Source: a virus
IMG/VR virus record: IMGVR_UViG_3300010379_000044
Location: 1 to 27,499 of that record
Length of the DNA: 27,499 bases
Reading direction: 5' to 3' (one strand)
This document shows, piece by piece, positions 22,045 through 27,499 of this stretch. Position 1 is the first letter of the stretch, and each line of letters opens with the position of its first letter. Both the position numbers and the translations under genes were made by a program. The notes below the pieces were generated by a model, which saw only the letters and a program-made list of their open reading frames with translations, had not been told where the DNA came from and ran no database searches.

Positions 22045-22589
22045 GCTGCCTCCGAGGCTGGCTTGTGCTTGAAGAGGTACTCAGCCACGGCCAGTGCGAT
22101 TGCCGGGTCCTCCCGTACATAGCCGACGGCTGAGTTGCAGTGCCCGCAGAGGATTGCCCGGACGCGCCCGGTCGCATGGTCGTGATCTATGAAGAAACGA
22201 CCAGACGGAGTGCCGGGCCTGTCAGAACGGCAAATCGCACAGCGCCGACCCTGGGTCTCGAACATTGCCTCGAATTGGTCACGAGAGATGCCATATTTCT
22301 TCCGCAAGTCGTTCCAGTACACGCGCTCACGGTTGGCGGCGTTCCATGCCCTGCAATGCGCATTTCTCGCCTCTCGGTTCTCCGCGTACCTGCGACGATC
22401 GTAGGCGCGTACAATCTCGAGGTTCTTCTGACGCCATGCCCGCGCCCTGGCAGCCCTCTCCTCTCGGTGCTTGGCGTGGCTCCGCCGATTGGACTCGAGA
22501 ACCCTCTCGTAATTGTCGCGGCGCCATTGCCTGGCCGCCTCGGCTCCGCGTCTCTTCCGCTCCTCTTCTGAAAGCCGGAGGCGCTTCAT
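22041..22589 (-). CDS. endonuclease VII-like HNH nuclease, 182 aa
   Basis: The C-terminal half has the recombination endonuclease VII signature. C117-x-x-C120 and C148-x-x-C151 form the zinc site, and FFIDHDHATGRVRAILC carries the DHDH catalytic motif (135-138) with N152 following. The N-terminal 95 residues are very basic helical repeats (REERAARARAWRQKN, YAENREARNAHCRAWN), typical of free-standing phage members. Such enzymes cut branched DNA, which clears junctions before packaging; others act as homing endonucleases. Placement between the terminase and the portal fits either role. The stretch looks less G+C-rich than its neighbours by eye, which suggests transfer. The ATG overlaps the FmdB-like gene (ATGA). 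Confidence 0.85.
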   Translation of the reverse strand: MKRLRLSEEERKRRGAEAARQWRRDNYERVLESNRRSHAKHREERAARARAWRQKNLEIVRAYDRRRYAENREARNAHCRAWNAANRERVYWNDLRKKYGISRDQFEAMFETQGRRCAICRSDRPGTPSGRFFIDHDHATGRVRAILCGHCNSAVGYVREDPAIALAVAEYLFKHKPASEAA

Positions 22590-22882
22590 GGCTTCTGCAC
22601 CCCAACCCGGGTGGACATGATCTGGCTCATTGATGGGTTCTTCCTGCGTCCCCCCAGACCATGGCCCCGGCCGATGGTTTTTGGCTTCCGGTTGCCCTTC
22701 GTCGTGGTGGAGGTGGCCGCGGAGTAGATGTCATTCCCTCCGCGGGTGCGGTGGCCCAGCATGGCCGTCCCGAGTTGGCGCTCCATGGGCTGGCCGCAGT
22801 GCGTGGGGGCCGGATCCGACACCCGGCGGATCTCTTCCTGGAGGTGGCCACAGGCGGTGCAGAGGTCCTCGTAGAGGGGCAT
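22586..22882 (-). CDS. FmdB-like zinc-ribbon protein, 98 aa
   Basis: The start MPLYEDLCTACGHLQEE matches the FmdB-type zinc ribbon: Pro-x-Tyr-Glu, then CxxCG (C8, C11), followed by a second knuckle THCGQPMERQ with one Cys (C29) beside His28 where relatives often have two Cys. Many phages carry such a small protein near the structural genes, usually with a Gly/Lys-rich C-terminal tail like the one seen here (residues 55-98). Function is not established; it is probably a nucleic-acid-binding or assembly accessory protein. It begins 4 bases after the stop of the 83-codon gene. Confidence 0.75.
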   Translation of the reverse strand: MPLYEDLCTACGHLQEEIRRVSDPAPTHCGQPMERQLGTAMLGHRTRGGNDIYSAATSTTTKGNRKPKTIGRGHGLGGRRKNPSMSQIMSTRVGVQKP

Positions 22883-22886
22883 GGCG

Positions 22887-23138
22887 TCAGAACATCCGTT
22901 CGATGGTGACCGAGCTTCCGAGTTTGAATGCGCTGATGTCTTCCCGCCCGAACGCCCGGTCCAACTCCGGATTGCGCTGAATTACTCGGCGGTCGACGGA
23001 CAGCACCCTCCAGCCGATACAGCCGGGCGACCACGGCTCTACGTGGTGGGTGTTGACCGGGTCTGCCAGCGTCTCGCCGACGCTCACTTTGGCGATCTGC
23101 TCCGGCGGCAACCAGACTGTGCGGCGCTCGTGCGGCAT
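22887..23138 (-). CDS. hypothetical protein, 83 aa
   Basis: ATG 23138 shares one base with the TGA of the preceding gene (TGATG). The protein looks like a small beta-rich domain: TVWLPPEQIAKVSVGETL, WRVLSVDRRVI and AFKLGSSVTIERM. The SD is weak, so translation is probably coupled. The family is not recognised. The gene's tight fit between two coding regions and its clean composition support it. Confidence 0.58.
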   Translation of the reverse strand: MPHERRTVWLPPEQIAKVSVGETLADPVNTHHVEPWSPGCIGWRVLSVDRRVIQRNPELDRAFGREDISAFKLGSSVTIERMF

Positions 23139-23737
23139 CAGGGCAGCACCGTGATCTGCACGTTCGCGCGACCGCCGAGCTTCCGGAGCGACCAGTAGGC
23201 CGCGCTCAGCACCCACGCCGCGAGCTGGCCGCGCCAGTGGTCTAGCCGGATGTAGACGACCCACGGACGGACCTTCGCCTGGTCTGGCTCCGCGACGAGG
23301 TCTGGGAACTCCTTCCTCACCTCGGCGAGCGCCTCGTCGAAGCTGGGAAGCGGCTGGCCGCGGACCGCCTTGACGAGCTGCTTGTCGTAGAAGCGCTCCA
23401 TCCAGTTCCAGATGCGGTCGATCTTCCTGGCCACCCGCAAGCGCTTCTCCTCCTCCGTCTCGGCTGGCGGCTGGCGCACGGCGGAGCCGTACCCGTCGAA
23501 CGGGCGCGTCTTGATTGCGGACCGCTGCAGCGAGGTCAGGAACCTGGGGGCGGCAGCGGCGGCGATGGGATCATGGTCTGCGTGGACGTGCGTCGCCCCA
23601 TACGTGCAACCGCACCGCTCGCACGGTGTGCCAGGCGGCAAGGCGCCCACGTCCGGCATCGGCGTCGGCTCGAGCCGGAAGAATTGGCCCTCCTCGTTGA
23701 CGCCCAGCCCATCCTTGATGAGATCTTCCGGAGTCAC
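23138..23737 (-). CDS. hypothetical protein with Cys/His motif, 199 aa
   Basis: GTG 23737 is the start (GTGA overlap with the 58-codon gene; AAGGAGG 7 bases upstream). The longer frame from 24040 would run antiparallel to terminase composition and reads as Arg/Gly junk. Residues 39-55 (CERCGCTYGATHVHADH) hold three Cys and three His, a plausible metal site. A helical basic region (about 95-125; RLRVARKIDRIWNWMERFYDK) follows, then a C-terminal stretch with several aromatic residues (HWRGQLAAWVLSAAYW) that could be a buried or membrane-associated helix. The family is unknown. Confidence 0.62.
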   Translation of the reverse strand: MTPEDLIKDGLGVNEEGQFFRLEPTPMPDVGALPPGTPCERCGCTYGATHVHADHDPIAAAAAPRFLTSLQRSAIKTRPFDGYGSAVRQPPAETEEEKRLRVARKIDRIWNWMERFYDKQLVKAVRGQPLPSFDEALAEVRKEFPDLVAEPDQAKVRPWVVYIRLDHWRGQLAAWVLSAAYWSLRKLGGRANVQITVLP

Positions 23738-23910
23738 GCCTGCGCCTCCTTCGCTTCGCCACCGAAGACGCGGCCCCAATTGGACACGTACTCGGCGCTG
23801 TTGGCCTTCGTGGCGGCCTTCTGGGCGCAGTCGCACCCGCGCAGGTGGACTTCCCCGCCGCGCACCTGCACCGGCAGCACCACCACCAGGTAGCCCTTGC
23901 GCGCCTTCAT
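23734..23910 (-). CDS. small Cys-containing protein, 58 aa
   Basis: This complete short frame starts by ATGA overlap with the terminase stop and has GGGGAGG 6 bases upstream, inside the terminase Gly-rich tail. The product begins MKARKGYLVVVLPVQV, a strong strand, then VHLRGCDCAQKAA with a CxC pair, and an acidic C-terminus. It ends by overlap with the next gene (GTGA). The unusually good ribosome-binding site and the overlaps make it a real gene. No family is recognised. Confidence 0.6.
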   Translation of the reverse strand: MKARKGYLVVVLPVQVRGGEVHLRGCDCAQKAATKANSAEYVSNWGRVFGGEAKEAQA

Positions 23911-25409
23911 TGCCCACCTCCCCAGAAACTCTCCTCGCCAGTGCCGCCGCCCCAGTCGTCCATGCCCCCGCCGAAGTCGCCCAGCTCGTACTCCTGCTTG
24001 CGCGCCTTCTCGCGCTGGACGCCGGCCTGGGCGGCCTCAAACATCTTCCGCTGCACCTGGTCCGCCCACTCCTTGGTGCCGCGCGGCACCTCCTTGGGCG
24101 CCTCCCGGTGCAGCCAGTGGAGGGACTCGCGGAAGGCGTACAGCACGGCGTCGCAGATGTCGGAGTGGAACTTGTCGGAGACGACGAGGTGCTCTCCGAC
24201 GGACTTCTCCCTGTCCCACTCCAGCTTCAGCGCGTCCGAGGCGAAGCGGCTGCCTGGCTTGGCGTAGAAGCGGCCCGAGCGGAGCGCGTCGTTGAGCAGC
24301 TCGATGAATTCAAACTTCCGCGCCTTCTCCGCTGGCTGGAGCGGCAGGCCGGTGCGAGAGCCGACCTCCTCGGCGATCTTCTTCCCGAGACCGCCGGTGT
24401 CCACCACGATTGCCTGCGGGCGGTACTGCGCCACCATCTCCTGGAGCCGATTCGCCAGCTTGGAGATGGTCTGCTTCGGCAGCACCGACTCCTCGACGAG
24501 GAAGGCGGCGGGGTGGCCGGGGTTGAAGGCCAGCACCGCGATCGCGTCCGCGTCGTCGAAGCCGAGGTCCACGCCGATGACGTGCTGCCAGGCCTCCACC
24601 ATGTGGAGGGACTTCAGGTCTCCGCCGAAGACGTTGCGAGCTGGGTCAAACTTGAAGACGAGGGCGTCGGGATCGAAGGCCCACTCGCCGAACCACTCCC
24701 GGCGGATGCTGGGGTGCTCCACCGTCACGCCCCGCGTCTCGAGCACCTTGGCCAGCATCGCCCGCTTGTTCTGCTCAGGGATGTGCGGGTTCTCCCAGAC
24801 AGTCCAGTGGTGGTGGCCCCACAGCTTCGAGTGCGCCACGCCGTGGAAGAAGCCCGCCGGGACGCTGCCGGGCGTGCCTGTCAGCCGGAGCTGGCCGCCG
24901 TGATCCATGAAGGACGGCATGAGCACGTCCTCGGTGAGGTCCTTCATGTACTCTGGCAACGTCTGCGCCTCGTCGCCGGCGGCGCGCCCCCAGGCGGTGC
25001 CGCGGAGCTTCTCAATCTCGTTCCGGTTGTCGACGCCCGTCAGGTAGACGGCGCCCACGCCGTTCCGCTTGAGGACGAGGTCCGCCTCGTTGGGCACGTA
25101 GCCGAGCGCGTGCTCGCGGTTGAGCTCCAACAGCGTCGGCCAGATAATTCGCTTGGCCGAGCCGCGGGTGATGGTGAAGTACACCGACGGCGCCGACGGG
25201 TTGAGGACGGGCCCCTCGAGCAGCCAGGCCGCCACGCCCACGGACTTGCCAGCCCGGCGTGAACAGATCGCGGTGGCGAAGGTGGCCGGATCTCTCGCAA
25301 AGGCCAGCTGCGGCCCAAAGAGGACGCGCTCGAGCGCGAAGCGGTTGCGCTGGTGCTTCGCCACACGCTTGGACAGCCAGGCCTCGGCGTCGGCCAGGGA
25401 GGTGCTCAC
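23907..25409 (-). CDS. terL: terminase large subunit, 500 aa
   Basis: This is the packaging motor and headful or cos nuclease. The ATPase half has a Walker A-like CSRRAGKS (49-56), a Walker B with catalytic Glu in AAGDEAQ (D146, E147) and a coupling-type segment LRLTGTPG (174-181). The nuclease half is RNase H-like: IGVDLGFDDADA (D281), IVVDTGG (D337) and HSDICDAVLYAF (D417, D420). The length is typical. The C-terminus is a Gly-rich tail (GGGMDDWGGG) that is not part of the core fold and whose codons also supply the ribosome-binding site of the next gene. GTG 25409 overlaps the small-terminase stop (GTGA). It works with the small subunit and docks on the portal. Confidence 0.95.
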   Translation of the reverse strand: MSTSLADAEAWLSKRVAKHQRNRFALERVLFGPQLAFARDPATFATAICSRRAGKSVGVAAWLLEGPVLNPSAPSVYFTITRGSAKRIIWPTLLELNREHALGYVPNEADLVLKRNGVGAVYLTGVDNRNEIEKLRGTAWGRAAGDEAQTLPEYMKDLTEDVLMPSFMDHGGQLRLTGTPGSVPAGFFHGVAHSKLWGHHHWTVWENPHIPEQNKRAMLAKVLETRGVTVEHPSIRREWFGEWAFDPDALVFKFDPARNVFGGDLKSLHMVEAWQHVIGVDLGFDDADAIAVLAFNPGHPAAFLVEESVLPKQTISKLANRLQEMVAQYRPQAIVVDTGGLGKKIAEEVGSRTGLPLQPAEKARKFEFIELLNDALRSGRFYAKPGSRFASDALKLEWDREKSVGEHLVVSDKFHSDICDAVLYAFRESLHWLHREAPKEVPRGTKEWADQVQRKMFEAAQAGVQREKARKQEYELGDFGGGMDDWGGGTGEESFWGGGQ

Positions 25410-25765
25410 GACTCCTGCCCTCCAGCAGCTTCCTGGCGTCGCCGGTGCACCTCAGCGAGCAGCTCCTCATCCGAAGCGTCGGCGATCGTCTTTTCCAGGC
25501 GCTGCAGCTTCGGGATGAAGTGCTCGGCCATCCGCGTGAGGATGTCGGCGGCCTTGCCAGGGTTCTTCTCGAGGTACGGCACCTTCTTGCCGTCGGCGAG
25601 AATGTGCACGGCAGGGAAACCGTCGCCCGTCTCCTTGATCCACCTATCCAAGTCGACGACGCGGGCCTCGTAGATGAGCTGGAACGCGCGGCGCACGTCG
25701 GACGTCACCTTGTTGGGCGTGCCCTTCTTCCGTCCGCCGGACTTCGGCTGTCCCCTCCCAGCCAC
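25406..25765 (-). CDS. terS: probable terminase small subunit, 119 aa
   Basis: The N-terminus, GRGQPKSGGRKKGTPNKVTSD, is the basic start seen in many phage small terminases. It is followed by helical DNA-binding and oligomerisation segments (VRRAFQLIYEARVVDLDRW, GKAADILTRMAEHFIPKLQ) and a charged C-terminal helix (DEELLAEVHRRRQEA). Small terminases recognise the packaging site and regulate the large subunit. Its position directly before terL, with a 4-base overlap, supports the call. The start is GTG 25765, directly after the TAG of the previous gene. Confidence 0.78.
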   Translation of the reverse strand: MAGRGQPKSGGRKKGTPNKVTSDVRRAFQLIYEARVVDLDRWIKETGDGFPAVHILADGKKVPYLEKNPGKAADILTRMAEHFIPKLQRLEKTIADASDEELLAEVHRRRQEAAGGQES

Positions 25766-25975
25766 CTACGCCACCCCAGTGGGCTGCGTCGCGCTCGACA
25801 GCGCGGTGGTGGTGGCGTCCAGGTTTTTCCGGGCGCTGTCGTAGGCGTCCATGGCGAGGCGCAGGTAGTCCTCGCGCCGCACCCCGACGATGACGCCCAG
25901 CATGGCGCCCTGGCTCAGGGTTGCGCCGACGATGACGAACAGCCCGGTGCGGGCGATGTCCTGGCCGTCGATCAC
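25766..25975 (-). CDS. small single-helix membrane protein, 69 aa
   Basis: GTG 25975 overlaps the preceding stop (GTGA), with GAGGGG upstream. One hydrophobic helix (about residues 11-32, LFVIVGATLSQGAMLGVIVG) is followed by a charged Arg/Glu/Asp segment and a Thr/Ser-rich tail. It is a possible holin or a membrane-anchored accessory protein. No spanin or endolysin lies nearby to help decide. The family is not recognised. Confidence 0.58.
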   Translation of the reverse strand: MIDGQDIARTGLFVIVGATLSQGAMLGVIVGVRREDYLRLAMDAYDSARKNLDATTTALSSATQPTGVA

Positions 25976-26364
25976 GGACCCCTCATCGCTTCCGTCAGCA
26001 CCGGGGCGAGCAAAGCGTCGGCGATGGCCTCCGCCAACCGCCTGGCGTACAGATCGATCAGGCGATCGCGGTCATGGCTTTGGAGACGCTCGAGGTTCGT
26101 CACCTGTACCTCGGTGGAGAACTCCTGCCCGTTCAGCATGAAGGCGAGCTTCGTGGTGGGGCCGTCGCCGGTGGGATCCTGGACTTGCAGCACACGGAAA
26201 GGCCCCAGCTTCGTGTCCACCAACAGTGAGCGGAGGACTTCAGTCCGCGCCTTCTCGAGCATCTCGCGGTACAGCCGGATTGATTCATCCGTAGGCGCCC
26301 GGTGCTCGTGCACGTCCACGCGCTCAGGCCCGACGCGGATCACCTCCTGGTAGGAGTCGAACAC
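25972..26364 (-). CDS. hypothetical protein, 130 aa
   Basis: Start GTG 26364 has AGAAGGAG 8 bases upstream, overlapping the end of the previous gene. The protein is a mixed alpha/beta fold: a helix (ESIRLYREMLEKARTEVLRS), beta strands (FRVLQVQDP, TKLAFMLNGQEFSTEVQV) and a C-terminal helix (DRLIDLYARRLAEAIADAL). It has no Cys, so no metal site. It could be a head or DNA-packaging accessory protein by position. The family is unknown. Confidence 0.6.
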   Translation of the reverse strand: MFDSYQEVIRVGPERVDVHEHRAPTDESIRLYREMLEKARTEVLRSLLVDTKLGPFRVLQVQDPTGDGPTTKLAFMLNGQEFSTEVQVTNLERLQSHDRDRLIDLYARRLAEAIADALLAPVLTEAMRGP

Positions 26365-26369
26365 GCGCG

Positions 26370-26828
26370 CTACTCCTTCTCCGGCGTCGGGCCCTGGCGC
26401 CGCCGCTTCGGCTGGAAGCGGGGCGCGTTCTCCGCCGCCGTCCGGGCCTCCACCTCGGTACCCACCTGCGCCGGCTTCGGGCGGGAAAAGACGCCGTGCG
26501 CGTCCATGACGATGCCCTCGTCCCCCGTCGGCCGCATCAGGACGGGCCCGGGCTCAGTCGGCTTCTGGAACTGCGTCACCTCGACGGGCGCTGGCTTCGG
26601 CGCGGGCGCCTCGGCGTCTGCGTCCACCAGCTCGGCGCACTCGACGTGCTCGTTGTGGATGAGAAAGCGACGCCCATCCATCCGGGTGACAACGTAGCCC
26701 TTCGGGTGGGGCTGGATGTCCCTCATCGGCTCGGGACCGCCCTCGACGCGGCCGAAGGACACGGACACCTTGCCGCCGAGCTGGGGGATACCCTTCGTGA
26801 AGTGGAGGATTTTCGGGATGTCGGCCAC
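26370..26828 (-). CDS. hypothetical protein, 152 aa
   Basis: I chose GTG 26828 because GGGAG lies 5 bases upstream and the preceding 59-codon gene ends 2 bases before it. The longer frame from 26975 overlaps that gene and reads as Arg/Gly-rich junk. Residues 1-60 form a compact beta region (ILHFTKGIPQLGGKVSVSF, then KGYVVTRMDGRRFLIHNEHV). The rest is Pro/Ala/Glu-rich with a basic C-terminal end (FQPKRRRQG), probably disordered. No family is recognised. Confidence 0.6.
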   Translation of the reverse strand: MADIPKILHFTKGIPQLGGKVSVSFGRVEGGPEPMRDIQPHPKGYVVTRMDGRRFLIHNEHVECAELVDADAEAPAPKPAPVEVTQFQKPTEPGPVLMRPTGDEGIVMDAHGVFSRPKPAQVGTEVEARTAAENAPRFQPKRRRQGPTPEKE

Positions 26829-26830
26829 GG

Positions 26831-27010
26831 TTACTCCCACCTCTCTGCGCAGCGTCGTGTTGCCCGCTCGTAGGCGATGACGGCCCTTTCGCTGGGCTCC
26901 ATCGGCAGCGGCGGAGCCAACGGCTGGGCGTCGCGCGCCCGGTGCTTGGCCATCAGCTTGAGGACGGCCGCCCACTCCTTGAATGTCGGCCGCTTCTTGA
27001 GCTTCCTCAT
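26831..27010 (-). CDS. small basic hypothetical protein, 59 aa
   Basis: This complete short frame opens with an ATGA overlap on the stop of the repeat-protein gene and ends 2 bases before the next start. The product begins [20 protein letters not shown], a basic amphipathic helix. A Pro-rich middle ([10 protein letters not shown]) and a second helix ([20 protein letters not shown]) follow. It could be a DNA-binding or assembly peptide. No family is recognised. Confidence 0.58.
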   Translation of the reverse strand: MRKLKKRPTFKEWAAVLKLMAKHRARDAQPLAPPLPMEPSERAVIAYERATRRCAERWE

Positions 27011-27483
27011 GCGGCGTCGTCCTTGAGCGCCAGCATCCTATCGAGCAACTCGAGCGCCGACTTCTGGAGCCGCTTCACGGTGGGATCGAGAGCCTTCTCG
27101 GCGGCGCTCTCGGCGGCGCTCCTGGCGGCGCTCCCGGCGGCGCTCCAGGCGGCGCTCCAGGCGGCGCTCTCGGCGGCGCTCCAGGCGGCGCTCCTGGCGG
27201 CGCTCCAGGCGGCGCTCTCGGCGGCGCTCTCGGCGGCGCTCCAGGCGGCGCTCCCGGCGGCGCTCCAGGCGGCGCTCCCGGCGGCGCTCCAGGCGGCGCT
27301 CACGGCGGCGCTCCTGGCGGCGCTCCTGGCGGCGCTCCAGGCGGCGCTCACGGCGGCGCTCCAGGCGGCGCTCCTGGCGGCGCTCTCGGCGGCGCTCCAG
27401 GCGGCGCTCTCGGCGGCGCTCCAGGCGGCGCTCTCGGCGGCGCTCTCGGCGGCGCTCCAGGCGGCGCTCTCGGCGGCGCTCAA
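27007..27483 (-). CDS. Ala-rich tetrapeptide-repeat protein (5' end may lie beyond the window)
   Basis: The protein is 32 perfect copies of Ser-Ala-Ala-x (residues 2-129) followed by a 29-residue helical, charged tail ([19 protein letters not shown] and following). The variable position is Trp 12 times, Glu 10, Arg 5, Gly 3 and Val 2. TTG 27483 is the first start codon visible, but the frame is open to the right edge, so the true start may be outside. Such Ala-rich repeats probably form a long helix, with the x residue drifting around it because the 4-residue period exceeds 3.6. I recall similar Trp/Ala repeat proteins of unknown role in phages and high-GC bacteria. Function is not known. The gene overlaps the next by ATGA. 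Confidence 0.65.
   Translation of the reverse strand: MSAAESAAWSAAESAAESAAWSAAESAAWSAAESAARSAAWSAAVSAAWSAARSAARSAAVSAAWSAAGSAAWSAAGSAAWSAAESAAESAAWSAARSAAWSAAESAAWSAAWSAAGSAARSAAESAAEKALDPTVKRLQKSALELLDRMLALKDDAA
27097..27480 (-). repeat. 12-bp tandem repeat array, 32 in-frame units
   Basis: The unit on the minus strand is AGCGCCGCCNNG. Nine bases are constant in all units; the last codon is TGG, GAG, AGG, GGG or GTG. The array is in frame with the gene that carries it and ends exactly where the non-repetitive tail begins. It has no spacers and is not a CRISPR. Long arrays of this kind can gain or lose units by slippage. Confidence 0.9.
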
Positions 27484-27499
27484 AGATCCATGCGCGCGC

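Noticed and set aside
23412-25262. Plus-strand open frame of 616 codons antisense to the terminase
   Set aside because: It is a by-product of the GC-rich third codon positions of terL; its composition is Arg/Leu/Gly/His with no domain, while the other strand has full terminase motifs.
27097-27480. The 12-base array as a CRISPR
   Set aside because: The units are directly adjacent with no spacers and are in frame with a protein.

Overview
The window carries the virion-assembly half of a high-GC (about two thirds G+C by eye) double-stranded DNA tailed phage, or of a prophage derived from one. Evidence: a small/large terminase pair, a portal, a scaffold-like coiled-coil protein, a short-tail-type adaptor, a large gp10-like tail hub protein, a tail fibre and several very large low-complexity ejection (internal virion) proteins. 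There is no tape measure or tail tube/sheath gene, so the layout is podovirus-like. The host is unknown. The codon and base composition, and a lipoprotein of a kind I associate with myxobacteria and related deltaproteobacteria, make a high-GC Gram-negative host of that sort the best guess.

Layout, in the direction of transcription (right to left on the minus strand). From 27.5 to 25.4 kb: an Ala-rich 4-residue-repeat protein, four small unknown genes and the small terminase. From 25.4 to 23.9 kb: the large terminase. From 23.9 to 20.2 kb: ten small genes, five or six with Cys/His metal-site motifs, including an FmdB-like zinc ribbon and an endonuclease VII-like HNH nuclease. From 20.3 to 17.1 kb: a portal split by a one-base frame change, then the scaffold-like protein. 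From 17.1 to 15.7 kb: five short genes, including a two-helix membrane protein and an HExxH metallopeptidase-like protein. No major capsid gene is visible where one is expected. From 15.6 to 12.2 kb: a head-tail adaptor fused to two tandem repeat domains, a C1q-like appendage protein, a small protein and a tail fibre. From 10.9 to 0 kb: the gp10-like hub protein, a motif-rich virion protein, a 36-residue zinc-knuckle gene, two ejection proteins and a further gene cut by the left edge. One gene lies on the plus strand (11031-12203): a secreted lipoprotein that looks like a moron (an independently expressed accessory gene).

Most genes are tightly packed, often with ATGA or GTGA stop/start overlaps, so translation is probably coupled. 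The clearest regulatory signal is a repeated promoter-plus-leader unit. An extended -10 type sequence (CGTGGTATA core) stands upstream of the adaptor gene and of the gp10-like gene. In both places it is followed by the same short leader, which can fold so that CCTCGC pairs with the GCGAGG ribosome-binding site of a TTG start codon. A third copy of the core points the other way and drives the lipoprotein; with its neighbour it forms a perfect inverted repeat.

All assignments come from reading the sequence and recalling protein families. No database search or structure prediction was run.
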